Positions 34,171-47,639 of a stretch of DNA of 64,000 nucleotides are shown here, one piece after another. The position numbers were made by a program, and so were the translations under genes. This DNA comes from Sarcophilus harrisii (Eukaryota; Chordata; Mammalia; Dasyuromorphia; Dasyuridae): positions 72,857,823 to 72,921,822 of the forward strand of contig NC_045432.1 in assembly GCF_902635505.1 (NCBI RefSeq). Reading direction: 5' to 3'. The stretch's first letter is position 1. Each line of letters begins with the position of its first letter. The notes under the pieces are model-generated. The model saw only the letters and a program-made list of their open reading frames with translations. It was not told the origin of the DNA and did not search any database.

Positions 34171-37100
34171 GGACCTGTCTTTTGGTTCAGTTAAGCCCTT
34201 CTGAACCAGTCCAGCCCCGTGTTTGGCAGAGGAGGAAATGGAAGTCTAGGGGAGGGCCTGCCCAAGGTCTCCCAGGAACAAGTTCAGAGATACTTACAAT
34301 CTGGCCTGCTTTCACTGCACCACACTGCTTCCTGTTGTCCATGGGATTCTTGGTCAAAAGTGGTTGGCCTACTTATCCTCTATGCCCCCTTGCCACTCCA
34401 GGGAAATTTATAGGAACAATAACTGTGATAAGGAGCCAGGAAGAAGGCCTCAAACTGTAATCCTTCGGCCCTGCTTTTGTACCAGGCCAGGCCAGTGCAC
34501 TCCAAGGATCAGAGTGCTATTCCTGTGACCTTCTCTCCCCACCAGACATGAAGCATCTCTCCAGCAGGAAACAGCCTATTGCCATCCTGCCAGATAAGCT
34601 AGCAGATAGGCCAAGGACTTCTCCTTGGACCCCACTGCCACCAAGGAAAGCTACGTGTCTGGGACCTCCCATGGCCTTCCTCCACTGTGGGATGAGGGCA
34701 CTAAGCCCTAAGCATATGCCTCGCCTTGAAACTCTCATTGAGCTCCAGCAGCAGAGACAAGAAATGAATTTTACATAGAGGCCCTCTCAGACACTGGTGA
34801 GAAAGTTGTTCCATGGCAGGCTGTCTGCCAACAGAAGGGCTCCCGGGCCTGCGTCTATGGGGAAGAAAGGCCGCAGCTGGACAGCCCGCTGGGCTTTTTC
34901 TTTAACTGTCTGCCTGGGCCAGAGAGCCTTTGGCTTTCAGCCACCGCTTTTAAAAACTACCCAATGAGCAGGAAGGAGGGAGAAATTACTCACACGCAAT
35001 TGACCTGAGGCCCCTTCTCCCCTTCGCTGATAGGAGAGGAAAATCATCCACACTTGACTATTTGTTCAATTGTTTGATTTGAAGAAAAGGAACCATAATT
35101 TCTTGCCACTCTGCCTGGATTTGGTAGTTAAGCCAATTATAAACCTTTGCATGAGACAGTTAAAAGGCAGTGGCCTGTAGACCCTGAGTCCTCTGAATCC
35201 TGTGCCCAATATGAAGGCTGATTGGAGAAGGGGAAAGCAGAGGGAGCCGTGCTAGAGCTCCCCCTCCCCCCCAGTATACGAGTACAATTCCTCTTGTTCT
35301 CCACTACATCCCTCGGTGGCTCCCATTGTTTTTCTGAATCCCTGAGCCAGAGAGAGAAGAGATGTGGGTATTTCCTCTCATGGCACCCTTCCACATGCAC
35401 ACAATTTTCTCAACCGTTGTCTGCTGTTGGTATTTCACAGAGCAAACAGAAATGGGTGCAAGTAAAGAGGCCCCTATAATTAGGAAATCTTTCCATAGGA
35501 GCAAAATCAGAGGGGTATGGAGCTTGGGGTGGGGGCGCTGCTACAGTGGAGGTGCCGGGAACACTTTGGGGTGTGTTGGAGAGGGCCGACATGGATGGTA
35601 TAGTCAGAATATTTACACATCATCCCATCTTTCATCACCAAAGCCCTCTGCCTGCGGCGTCCTTCCTACTCCCCTCTGCTTTAGAATTTCATGACTTTGA
35701 AGTTCAGCTCAAATACTGTTTTCCATGAGGCCATCCCTGATGCCCCCAGTTGCTAGTGCTCTCTCCCTCCGTCCTACCTTCTATGAAGGACCTTGCATGT
35801 ATTTCGTATATGTTAGTACATGTACGTGATGAAATCATAAAGTCAGCAAAACCAAATTTACTCAGTTTAATTGGGTCTGGGTTGCAGGCCTACAATATTT
35901 CTAGAACTGTGTTCCATTTGACAAGAAAAATATTAGATACTACCTCTGCCCTCAAAGAGCTTACAGTCATACCAGCATTTCATTATATTATTTATCACTC
36001 AGCCTTCTCAGCTCTCTTCTCACTCATCCTCCTTTCCCTTCTTTCCCCATTTGCCTCTTCCCATCGCCTCATTCAAGGCATAAGAATTATAATGTTAGAG
36101 CTGGGATGGTACCTTTGAGGCCAGCCAGTCCAACCTGCTCCCTTTATAGATGGAAAACTAAGACCCAATAGAAGGAAGTGACTTATATAGGGTCATGCAG
36201 CTGGTTAAGGAAAAAGCCAGGACAAGAAGCCAAGCCTCATGACCCTCCCAGGTCTCTGCATCTTCTGGATATTGAATCACAGAAGGACCTGCTGATGCAT
36301 TTTCTTTGATGTTATTTGAACACAACAACAAGTACACCTTGGACTCAGGAAATTCTAGCCCTGAGTGTGGAGTTACAGCCTAAGATTCTTCTGCAGTACA
36401 GTATGGAGACTTCTCTGGGCCTTGGTTAACTTGAGCTGAGCTCTCTTTGAAAAGCTCACTGCCCAGGAAGAAATCTAGGAACAGAATTCTCACTTTCTCA
36501 GCATTAGCAGAAGATTCATTCATTGAGTTGTTCATTTATTCATTGATCTTAGGCCCAGGGTGTCCCAGAGTTCTGTTGTGCTTCTCTGGTCACTATCTCT
36601 CCCCCCACCCCCTACCCTGAGGTCTATCTCCCTGGTGGTTTTTGACCACGTGGGAGCCTCTACTCTTGCTGCCTCTGAACACTGATCCTGAAAGGCTCCA
36701 AATGTCTCTGATCAGGCTGGAGGACTCCTGGCTTTTGGCCCTCTTTCCTATTTCCCATGGGTTTCTGTCTGACCTCTTGTGCAGTTTTGGGGAAGAAGTC
36801 CCTTACTGTAGTTTCTCACTGAATTTCTCAATCATTATTGAATTGGGTGGAAATGTCAGGGTTTCGCTGCAGTCAGCATCAGGGAGCCGGGTGGTCCCAC
36901 CTCTCACTGAGGCAGCCATCTTAGCTGAAAGTCTCTCTGGCAATCTTACACATCAGAAAGGGGAGAGAGGAGAGGTTGGAAGAACCGCTGAGAGGTCTTA
37001 TTGCCAGCCAAGTGGGTGAGAAGGATGGCTTGTAGCAGAATATTATCAGCAGTAGAAATGGAGGACAGGAAACAGACTCCAGAGTCTGGGACGACAATCA

Positions 37101-37884
37101 GCGGGTCTTGTGCATGAGTGAGAGAGGGCAGAGTCAAAAGTAAGCTCTCCAGTATTAACCCATGAGACTGAGTGATAGAGGGGCTGACAGAGTAAACTTA
37201 ATGGAAGGAGCAGGTTCAAGGGGAAATGAAAGCCCCCAGTTAGCTGTTGTTTAGATCAAACTTTGAGGTTTACAAAACATTTTATATACCACATCCTCAA
37301 AACAGTCTGTGACCCCACGTTCCAGATCACAAAACTGAGACTCAGGTGAATGACGTGCCAAAGACCACCCAGATAGCAAGTGTTTAAGGTGGGATTTGAC
37401 CCCCACTTTTTTTTTTTGACTTCAAGTCTGCCCCTATCACCGGGAAGATGAATGCAGTTTGGCAATGGAAACAAAGCAGCTATGCCAAAGTCTAGCTGAC
37501 ATTCATAGAAAAAGCTCTCATCCCATATACGGACTGAGCTCACTCCCTTCCTCCTCTGCTACAAGCAAAAGGTCCGGATTCCTGGGATCTACTCCCATCT
37601 TATTTCTCAACTCCTTCAGTTCCAACAGGCTTCACGAACTTGATGAATCCCATCGGAATAACATTTCTGACATGTTTTTTTTCCTCACCTGTTCCCCAAG
37701 GTAGAGCTACTTCCTCCCAAGAACAGGGGCTCCCAGTATGTACAAAAGCATCTAAGGGTCATAGTGACTATGGTGTCAGATCTTAGTTCAGCTTTCTCAG
37801 TGTCCCATTTTGGTGGCCAACATGGGCCCAGAACATTCCCAAGAAACGCAGCCAGCCCTCCCAAAGTACCCAGGTGACAGAAAA
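34171..37884. other. Intergenic, unique DNA with scattered relics
   Basis: No gene is supported. 34950-35170 is compositionally even, non-repeat sequence with homeodomain-like AATTG motifs and could be a conserved non-coding element. 35660-35830 is an L2-like fragment (AGCTCAAATACTGTTTTCCATGAGG). 36090-36290 is an inverted CORE-SINE (GAGCTGGGATGGTACCTTTGAGG). 37250-37440 is an inverted MIR-like relic (GATCACAAAACTGAGACTCAGG). The remaining frames have no domain. Confidence 0.5.
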
Positions 37885-38270
37885 ACAGGGCAGCCAAAAT
37901 AATGAAGTTTTAAGAGCGTTTATTGCTAGCTAGCGACTGAACCCCAACCCCAACATGGGAGGGGGCAGTCATGAGTGGCCTCGGGGCCATATATTTATAG
38001 AAAGAAGAGAGAGACATCAAAATGTTTCTTGATACATTTGTCATAATAAAGGAATTTCTATTTTAAATATGAGGCAAAAAGTTATCACTCTAAGGGGGTC
38101 ATTCTCAGGCAGCAGCAGCAGCATTTCTTTAAACTTATCAGGTTGTCAAGGTCTCAAGACTCTCAGGATAGTACATCTGGGTTGTTAAAAATACCATCTG
38201 CATTAGGGAGTGAAGAACTAGTAATAAACTTCAAACTATAAAGATTCAAGATTATGTTTCTCACGGTCCC
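37885..38270 (-). mobile_element. Possible solo LTR fossil
   Basis: On the minus strand a TATA-like box (CTATAAATATATGG) is followed about 90 bases on by GCAATAAACGCTCTTAAAAC, which reads like the poly(A) signal and R end of an LTR. No internal retroviral genes adjoin. Boundaries and family are uncertain. If it is an LTR it is old and broken, and an unrelated promoter-like sequence is possible. Confidence 0.35.
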
Positions 38271-41200
38271 ATTTCGGGGGCTTTCCCACTTCACTCCCAG
38301 TCCATCAATATTCCCATTGCCTACTTGGCTCTCTCCCAAGCCCCTGAATCTGCTTGTGTCTTCCTGGTGCCTTATCCAAGCTCATGGCTTCATAGTTCCA
38401 CACCCGCAGACAGAACTCAGGACCAAAAAAGGAGCATTTTGTTCCTGCAAGTGTAGTTTTTCTAAATTTGTTTCTTTTTATTTTTTTTTAATTATTTTTT
38501 TTTTGCAAGCATAGTCTTAAGGCCTTTCTGCCTTACCTAAGTCTTGTTTTCAAGGTCCAAGGGTGGTCTTTTGGAATTGATTGAATTCATTAGGAAAGCT
38601 GTGCCTTGGAGAAAGTGAAAGCTTCCTGTGGAGACAACCATTGGCACTGGTGCCATTCTGCTAGAGCTGGAGCCCTGCTCCGGGTGGGCAGCTGGCTATG
38701 ACTTGTTCCCCTTTTCCATATGTCTCTTTTCCTTCCTTTTCCTTTTTTCTTTTCCTTTTCACCCTTTTCCTTCCTTCCCAGATTGATACATGGCTTAGCT
38801 CTTCTCTAAAGGACAAAAATAATTCTTGCCTCCCATCCTGAATCGAGTTTCCACGCTCTCAAAGGGACCAAAAGGAGAAGGGACAAAGCAACCCAGAGTG
38901 TTGAAATCATTTTCTGGTTTTGCCTTCCTATGGATCAATCAGCCTTTGTTCTGAGGTAGCAACACTGTGACTTCCATGTTAAAAAACTGTGCTGTGTGTC
39001 TTGGCCTTTTGTATTCATGGGCTCACTCCACTTAAATGGAGCCAGATAATTAGAGACAGAGGCAATCCTAGAACCCGGGAGCCTGAGAGCCAAGAGCTGG
39101 GGAGCCTGGAAGCCTGGAGCCCAAGAGCCTGGGAGCCAGCTTGCAGCTGTCAGGAATAGAACGTGTCAAGCTCAGGAAGAGAAACTAGATCTGGAGCTGG
39201 AAAAGCCTTTTAAAATCCAATAGTTCCTCTTCCTCATTTTACAAAGGAAAAAGCCCAGCGAGAAGTGATTTTTTTTCTGAACACTTAGTAAATATCAGAG
39301 AATATTTGAACCCATCCTCTGATTTTCCCCTGGGTGACACGAGGCTTAAGGGGCCTTATTTTCACTTCCTATTTTCTTTTTTGTTGTTGTATTAAATACT
39401 TCCCCCTGCCTCCAACTCTGAAGCTAATTAATGCCCAATACTACAAGCATTTTTCATATAGTAGAACAGGAGAGGATCTTTCATGAAAATGTGAATCCCC
39501 ATTATGTAAAACTTCAAAGAGTAACTTTGGAAACTCCTGAATATCTTATTTATTGTGGCCTTCCTTCTTCTTGTTTCTTTTTTTGGAGACTATCTATGGC
39601 CTCCTCTACATTCTATCTCCTTGCCCAAGAAAATCACACACAAAAAGAAAGAAAAACAACTCCCCATTGTATCACATCTGCAGAGTCAAGCAAAGTGCCA
39701 CGTTGGCCGTGGCCAAAAAAAGCACGACTCATTCTGTGTCCGTGCCCATCTCCCACTGTGTCCAGTGAGGAGATAGCCTGCCTACTTCATCATCAGCCCT
39801 CTGCAGTTGTGGTTGGTTATTGTATTGATCAGAGTTCTCAAGTCTTTCAAGAATAGATTTCCTTTACAACTCGGTTGTATAAATTGTTCTCCTGGTCCTT
39901 CTCACTTCACTTTGAATGACTTCATTCGAGTGTTTCCTTTGAATCCATCCATTTCACTATTGTTTTACAATGCTGCATTAAATTCCATTAAATTCACATA
40001 CCAAAATTTATTCAGCCATTTCCCAGTTGATGGACTTAACAGATCCTTGTTAGAACAAAAAAGTAGCAATAAATCCTGCTGCAGAGATTTTTCTACCTGT
40101 TAGCTGTTTCACTTCCAACTGTACCCATATTGGTTTCATTTACAAAAAAATAATCTTAAGTCAATTTATGATTTTTAAAAAAATATTGTCTTAGGCTACT
40201 CATAAATGATGCGTATTTATCCAATTATTTAGGTCCATCTTAAATAAATACTTCTTATGTGTAGCTTAGTAAGTAGACTCCCAAATATCTGATAACTCCT
40301 GCAGTGAAATGGCTCCTATCTCTTTCTGCTGGGTTTTGTTGGTAAAGTTCAGAGATACCAATGGATTGTGTTGATTTGTTTCATTTGTTACAACTCTGCT
40401 AAAGTTAGTATTTCAATTAATTTTTTAGGCCTGAAGTTTTGGGGGGGTTTGCGGTTTCTTTGGAGTTTTCTAAGATAGCAGTCATAACATTTATAAAACC
40501 CGATATTTTTGTTTCTCCTGTGCCCTCACTTATGCTATCGATTTCTTTTTCTTGTCTTGTTTCCGTACCTAGCATTAAGGGTGATAATAGACTTCACAAC
40601 ATTTACAGCATGGAAATAGGGAGAGAAAAACTTACTGACTGGAAAATATCAGGAAACTCCCTTCTCACTGCCTGAGAATAACTCCTGGGTAGGAACTCCC
40701 CACTGTTGCTTCTCTGGACTTGGGAGCTGGGTTCATATGCCTTGGGTTCAAATGTTGTGCCTGCTATTTATGTGGGTGCCACAGTTTAAGGAAGAAGAGG
40801 AGGAGATGATATTCTGGGGAAACTGTGTTTGGAAATTTTGGAGATTTAAGGGGTAAGAGAACTGGGGACCAGATAGAAAAAAGGACCAGATAGAAAACGT
40901 GTTGTGAGTGCAGCTGATTGTGCTTGCTTACCCTTTTCCTACTTGGAAATTGCTGACAGAAGAGTCAGGCCAGAGCCAGCCTCATAGTCAGAGGTATCTC
41001 TTTTCCTTGTTGTTCTCTGTCAGATACTGACCACTGTAGCCTTTCTCCTTCCCCTCCTCCTGCCTCCCAATGCTTATCTTTTTGGGATGAGATTTGAGGA
41101 GCTCAGGAGTCATATTTTTAGACTTGAAACCAGCAAAATCAAAACCCACCTTGAACATGTGGTGGCTTCAGGGACCTGACTTCCTGGAGCCTTAGCTGCC

Positions 41201-41690
41201 TCAGCTGCCTCAGCTGTAAGATTGCACTGATAATACCTTCCAGAAGGAGCTTGGAAGGGCTCTGGTAAGGGGAGCTGTGTGTTGGGCCCTGAAAACTATT
41301 TGAATCTACATGGGTCTTGCAGGGGGGTCTTCTCTGCCTGCCTTTCTCCAAGGGAGACTTTGGTTTATGTTGGGCTGGGAAGTGGGAGATTGAAGTCAAA
41401 GGCTGGCTGCTCCACACTCCTCCAAAAAATGGGGCCAGGCTAGAATTCTGTGTCTCTGCTCCCCTAAACATTGTCAGTCTAGGAGAAATTATGTCTAGGT
41501 TCAAACTGATTGCTGTCCCTTAAGAGAGAAGGAGGGTCCCAAGTTATGTATCCAAGGCTGGACTCCCTCCTTACCAAATGCCAGTTCTACAAAGAACATG
41601 AGTAGCACAGCAAACATACCTATTTATCCAAGGTGAGAGCAAACAGAAACCAGAGAGATACACCAGAAAATACGCCGGATGAATGAACCC
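38271..41690. other. Intergenic with an old L1 fragment
   Basis: No gene is supported. 39190-39330 contains an inverted, decayed CORE-SINE. 39870-40150 is an inverted old L1 piece (CTCCTGGTCCTTCTCACTTCACTTTGAATGACTTCATTC and CCATTTCCCAGTTGATGG). 39070-39150 shows a short GAGCCTGGGAGCC-type tandem of about 10 bp. The rest is unremarkable. Confidence 0.5.
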
Positions 41691-41699
41691 TCCTATTGG

Positions 41700-41877
41700 G
41701 AGCAAGATGAGTGAGACAGAGACAGGGAGATAGAGAGACAGAAACAGAGAGACAGAGACAGAGAAGCCACACACACACACACACACACACACAAGAGAAG
41801 AGAGAGAGAGAGAAGAGAGAAGACAGAGAGAGAGACAGAAGAAGACAGAAAGAGAGAGAAGAGAAGAGAGAGAGAGA

Positions 41878-41947
<70 letters not shown>

Positions 41948-42094
41948 GAAACAGAGGGGGAAGACAGAGAGGAACCCCCCACCCAACAGGAGACAGAAAT
42001 ACACACACACAGCAATGGAGACAAACAGACACAGAAACAGAAAGACAGAGACAGAGACAGGGAGACAGACACAGAGACACAGGAATTCCCCCCA

Positions 42095-42144
<50 letters not shown>

Positions 42145-42165
42145 GAGAGAAACAGAAAGACAGAA
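41700..42165. repeat. Compound GA/CA microsatellite cluster
   Basis: A purine-rich stretch mixes GAGACA and AGAC units with a pure (GA)n at 41890-41942, an (AC)n at 41769-41793 and an (AC)22 at 42097-42141. The long open frames on both strands here are artefacts of dinucleotide repetition. Confidence 0.98.
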
Positions 42166-43121
42166 AGAGACCTAAGGGAAATTTCCCTGAAGTCTCTATG
42201 ATCAAAATGCTGGCTCCTCCTCTACATGGTGGCTTTTTCTAGTCTTTTTCTCCCTTCAGAGACCGAAAAAGATTCTGGAACTGTATGTCCTTTTCTTGAA
42301 GCTGTAAGCTAAAAGACCAGGATCTCTCTTCTCCTAAACTCTCCAACCTCACCCCTCATCCAAGCTTGGATCATAGAATAATCAATCCCTATAAATAAGG
42401 AGACTCCAAGAAGGGGGCTTTAAGCTTCAGGTTCCATGTCTCACAAATATGTCCGTATCCTAGTTGCCCTTGTCTGTCAACCCCCAGGACATTTGCCTTC
42501 CTTCCTCCATGACTTCAGTGACTACTTTATTGACTTTCTTTCTACAAATTGATTCCCTTAAATACTTTAATGTCACAACTCTTTAACCTACTCACTTGTC
42601 ATGATTTACTCCTCCAGCCCACCTCAGTGACACACAGAGATGGCAAATGCTTTAATGGATACCCTTAAGCTTATCTGTTCCCATCTTTTCCAGAAAATTG
42701 CCCCCTCTGAACATCCCTTATCTGTCTCCGCATCTACTTTAAACTTGCCTGCTACTTACAGATATGCCCACGTGTATTCCTTATTCTTTTAAAAAAAAAC
42801 AAACCCTCTGACTTGGTCTGACCATCCCCACCAGCTACCATCTTATATTGACTAAAGTCCTTGAGAAAACTGGTCAAATTTCCTTTGATGTGGACCTGTG
42901 ATCTCCTTGATATTTCTTTCTTCATTCCAGTGATATTGATGACAACCCATTCAGCCTCATCTGAGATTCTTTTTAATGTTCTTCCTTAAATTCTCCCTGG
43001 GGACACGTGTTGTCTATCTCCTGGTACTGCCCGATTCTGATCTTCTAGACTAGGGCTCGATTTTTTGACTAGGTAAAATAGGCTGTTTTCTGCTTCGTTT
43101 CTTACCCAGCTTTAATCACTG
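42166..43121. other. Intergenic, nothing recognised
   Basis: I see no coding frame, RNA gene or repeat family that I can name in this stretch. Confidence 0.5.
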
Positions 43122-43345
43122 AATGGGCATTGCCTCAGTCAAACTGAGGCCCATTGAAGACTTTCGCTTAAAAATGCAACTGGGACCATCGTCCTGATCT
43201 CTGTCTGGCCACTGAACCCAGATGGCTCTAGAGGGGAAAGTGAGGCATGTGACTTGGCACAGACCTGTCACACTTGAATTCAATTCCCTTTCATATCCTG
43301 GCGTATATTCTCCTTGAGAATGAAGGATGAACAATAATGGGGGCA
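43122..43345 (+). repeat. Marsupial interspersed repeat, family unassigned (copy 2)
   Basis: This is the second copy of the element at 2965-3150. It extends further at the 3' side to TTCTCCTTGAGAATGAAGGATGAACAATAAT, which may be its true end. It begins AATGGGCATTGCCTCAGTCA. Confidence 0.7.
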
Positions 43346-46300
43346 CCACCCAGCATGCTAGGGGCTTTCCTCTAGGTCTTTTCTAATTACACGGGTCTCA
43401 GTGGAGTATCCTTCCTTATCAGGAGGACTTTTCCCCTCCTCCCTGGCTCACATCTCTCAAATGCCTATATCTAGCTTGCTCCACTAGAGACTTTGGGGAC
43501 TTGCCCTTTATGTGAGATCTGGGACTATCTCTTGGTTGAGCTGAGTTATCTCTCTCCCAATGGGAGAACTCCATGTTGTATTATCTACTACATATTCTCT
43601 AGCTTCTATTTTCTCGGCTTTCTGTTTTGTTAAGTATGGACTTTAGAAAGTAGGTTTCTTTGCTATTCATTGTGTTAGTTGGGGAAAGGACCACACTTTA
43701 GATATAAAGCTTGAGTCCTTCTTGCCCCACTAAGAAATAGAGATCAAAAGTTGAACTCAGCCCTGAAAGCCACATCCTTAGAAAGCCACATCCTTAGACT
43801 GACAATGGAAGGAAGCAGATAGATGCAATTGTAGCCTAGTGCCCTCTCTCTGAAGAGAACAGAGTGGCCAAGCTTCTGGCCCCAAACTCCCACTTCCACT
43901 TCCACTCCTGGTAGGAATTAAAGTCTCCCTTGGGAAAAGAGTGGGAAGAGAAGAGTAAGAAATAGTGATTCTGTCTCCTTTTAAGCCTCACTCCGCCCCA
44001 TGCTGTGTGAGGGACAGCCGCGTTCCACACTCAGTCTTGTGACTCCACATATTTCCATTGACTATTCCCTGCACCGTGGGAATCTCTTTCCTATTTATCA
44101 TAGTGTCCTGGCTTCTTTTGCAAGACCCCTTTACTGGTCCTTCTCCCATTTATCCAGATGATCTTGTTTGTCCATAGGTGTTTACATGCAGTGGTACCCA
44201 TTGGATGAGCTTCTTCAAATCAGGAATTTTGGGGGATTTGATTCTGTCTTTTTATCCCCATTGCCTGGCACATAGTAGGCACTTAATAAATACTGGTGGA
44301 TTTAAATTGTTTAACTATATGATGAGATAAAGTGCTTTACAAACTTTAAAGCACTATGGAAGTATCAGTTATTACCATTTTTATTGTTTCCCTGGGGAAC
44401 AGGCCCTGTTGGAAATATCTGTACTTCACTGAGGAGCCGGTAGGAGGAACATGAGTTGGCACTCTTGCTTGCCCGTGATCCCAGAGAAGTGCTTCCTAGG
44501 TCATAGCAATTCCTGAAGGAAAAGAGAGAAGTTTGGGGGATGGGATCTGTGTCTCCCACCCCCACCTCTATGTTCTGGTCTAGCCCTGTTATTCTGCTGA
44601 GGCAAAGGTTAAAGAGCTCTACAAGTAAGTAACAAGCCCCCACATACTCTGGTATGCAACAACAGCAGTCACACTAAGGTCATGGGACTAAAAACTTGTT
44701 TCAAGCAGCCAAATTGACCTAGCTTTCACCTCTGTTTACTAGCCACAAAGGGGCGTGTATGTGTGTGTGTGGGTGTGTGTGTGAAAAACTGACTTTCAAA
44801 ATGAAAAGAACAATGAAATAATTGAAATTGCATACTGCATCCTGGGAAATCATAATGTCCACCCTTGGTCCCAAAGATGAGACATTAAATGACCCTTTCC
44901 TGTCCCCCCACCCCCTGGTGCTTTGCCTTTGACGTTAGACTTTTTTGATACGCTGATTGGTTTTGCTGAACTTTCTCTTTTTTATTATTTCCTAAGTGAG
45001 ATTATTACCTGGTTTGGGAAGGTGTAGACACTGAAAGGGAAATGAGAGAACCAAAGGATATCAGTAAAATTGCCACGTTGTTCTAGAACCCTGGTGAGCA
45101 AGCAATGACAGCTTTTGTGTCATCACCCCTGCCCTCTGGACCATCTGCCACCCAAAGAATGCCCCTTTCAAGAGTCATCTGGGGCCATGGAGGGGGCTAA
45201 ACAACCCTGGATCAAATCTGGAAGCTGGGAGCTGGGCTTGGCTAGGCATGGGAATCATTTGCCTATATTTCTTAGAGCCCCCACGCTAAGACACTCCCAG
45301 CACCAAACAGATTTTTTAATGACCCCCTGCAAAACCCAAGAAGGTGCCCGGCAGGAGGTCTGACTGGCATCTCACCAGGAACTGATCTTGTTCCACCACC
45401 CTCAAATCTCAGCCTACTACTAGCAGCCAAGAGATGGTGCATCGCAGGGCCTGGAGGAAGCCTACTCGGCCCTCAACTCTCAGAGCAAAGAGCCAAGACA
45501 AAAGGACGGGTTCTTCCCAAGGGAGACCAGCAATGGTGCCAGTAGACTCCCGCTGGGTCTGTCAGAAAGTGCTTTGGAGTTTACCAAGTTTGGTGCCTGC
45601 TTTCTCTCACCCACACGCGACCTCCAACGACACAGACTCTGAGACTGTTTTGTCTTCAACTGGATTTCAATGCCCTCCACAAGGCATGTAGATTATGAAG
45701 CAATATGAAGATGTCAGCCCTTTTAGCAATGGTAAGATGGGCCAGAAATCTTAACTGGCTTTGCTGATCGTTTGGATTAATTAACATTGTCTCTTCCTGA
45801 TTTCTGGCCCCTTTTCCGTCCTCAGTAACTTGAGGTCGCATCTCTAAATGCTGGCAATGAATGGACCAATACATAAATGACAGTTAAACACATTTGCTGT
45901 CTAATAGAGATTATGGATCGTCCCTAAAATCAATTTGCCTGGTGGAGCAATAAGATAAATGTGCTTCTGTGATTGTGGCAAAACTGATACAGATCCTGAA
46001 GCACACTTGGGTTCTGACTTCCTCTTCCCCTCCCTCCCCGTGTCTGTGGCTCCCCAGATCTCTGGCTCCCTGGCTGAGCTGCCATGGCTTGGGGGCCAGT
46101 GTAGGCCCCAGAAACACCTAATTCCCAGTGTCCTCCTTGTAGCTACCTCTGTAAGCCAGATGATCAAAGGAAGGCCTCAAATAAAAGCACCCTGGTAGTT
46201 TGATTTTGGCTAACTCAAGCTTAGTGTTCTTATTTTCCAAATGGGAGCTAATGAAACACTAGAGGGACTTGATGATAGAAAGAAGAAAACATCTTTTCTA

Positions 46301-47160
46301 CCTGCTTCAGGGGACTTTCTTCCTCAGGAAAAATGTGCAAAAGCTCAAAAAAATAGCCTCACTTCTCTCTGCCTAGACTTTGATGTGCTTTCAGTGGTGA
46401 CACAGCTGTCACATCCAATTTTATTTCAATGATAGTAAACTGCTGGGTTCCGTATATAGGCCTCCACTAGCCTATATTCTGTACCTAGAGTATATTCTGT
46501 ACAATAGTATATATATTGGTATTGATACCAATAGTGTCATGCAACCCAATACACACAAAAAGGTCAAAAACCAGGGGTTCCTAACCAGGGGGATAGATGG
46601 ATTCCAAAGGTTCTGTGAACTTGAATGGGAAAACGAGTGACGGGATTTCCCTCAATTATTTTTTTTAATTCTTCAGAGCAAGAAATCTGGCTTCACTAGA
46701 CTGCTTGCCAAAGGGTTCCTTATAACACAGAAAGGGTAAAGAACTCCTGGCCTAAGTATTCCTTAAGCATCCGCTAGTGGCCCAGGCCTGAATGAGAACA
46801 CAGAAGAAGAAATGACAAGTGTTGCTTGTGCAAGCTTAACAACACACCTCATTTTCTTATACTAACCCTCAGGATCTGAGGGCCCCGCCTGACTTGTTTG
46901 CTAGAAGTACCCTATTTGATGTGAAAATCAATTTGATGTGAAAATTTTATTTTATTAATTTTCTACACTGAGGCCTCATTAGTTAGCTTTGGATTAAGTG
47001 GAGTCTACTTTAGGAAAGTTTTAGGCAACCCCTTCATTATTTCACACTGGGGTGGGAGAAGGGGACACTCATCTGCTGCAAGGAATGGTCACTCCAACAT
47101 AATTATAAACAAAGCGCATGGCCTTGTTTTCAATCTGGCAGACAACTCAATCAGGCTAGT
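43346..47160. other. Intergenic, mostly unique sequence
   Basis: No gene is supported. 44250-44310 is an L2-type tail (CCTGGCACATAGTAGGCACTTAATAAATACTGG). 44757-44783 is a short GT repeat. 45740-45960 is a non-repeat AT-balanced block (GGATTAATTAACATTGTC, ATGACAGTTAAACACATTTGCTG) that could be a conserved non-coding element. The frames at 45115-46198 have no domain. Confidence 0.5.
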
Positions 47161-47164
47161 GTGA

Positions 47165-47330
47165 TGTAGGGAGGGGATGGTGCTGGACTTCATATCAGGA
47201 AAAGTTGGTTCAGATCTAAACTTCCTACCTGTATGATATCACCCTTTTTATGCCTGTTTCCTCCTCTATAAAATAAAGAGGTTGGAGTCAATGGCCTATA
47301 AGGTTCCTTCCAGCTATGAATCTGTTACCA
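47165..47330 (+). repeat. CORE-SINE (Mar1-like)
   Basis: The blocks TGCTGGACTTCATATCAGGAAAAGTTGG, CCTCCTCTATAAAATAAAGAGGTTGGAGTCAATGGCC and TTCCTTCCAGCTATGAATCT are in element order. Confidence 0.8.
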
Positions 47331-47530
47331 TGAAAAAGCAGGAAGCCCAGCACCTGCTGGATACAGACCCTCTGTCCCTTAGGTGGAAGCATCCCACTGT
47401 CCCATCCTATCCTGTCCCTTGGTTCTACTATCCTCTGGGTCCTCAGGGTTTTTGTCAGGTTCCCATGTTTTCCTTTTCAGAACCAAAGTATTTCCTGGCC
47501 TTCCCAACTGCTTTGAAAATGAACCCTTCC

Positions 47531-47639
47531 TTAGAGCACCAGCCCTGAAGTCAGGAGGACCTGAGTTCAAATGGGGCCTCAGACACTTAATATTTCCTGG
47601 CTGTGTGACCCTGGGCAAATCAATTAACCCCAATTGCCT

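Noticed and set aside
41571-42205. Frames of 154-189 codons made of Ser/Leu/Val/Cys or Arg/Glu/Thr
   Set aside because: They are purely the translation of GA and CA microsatellites.
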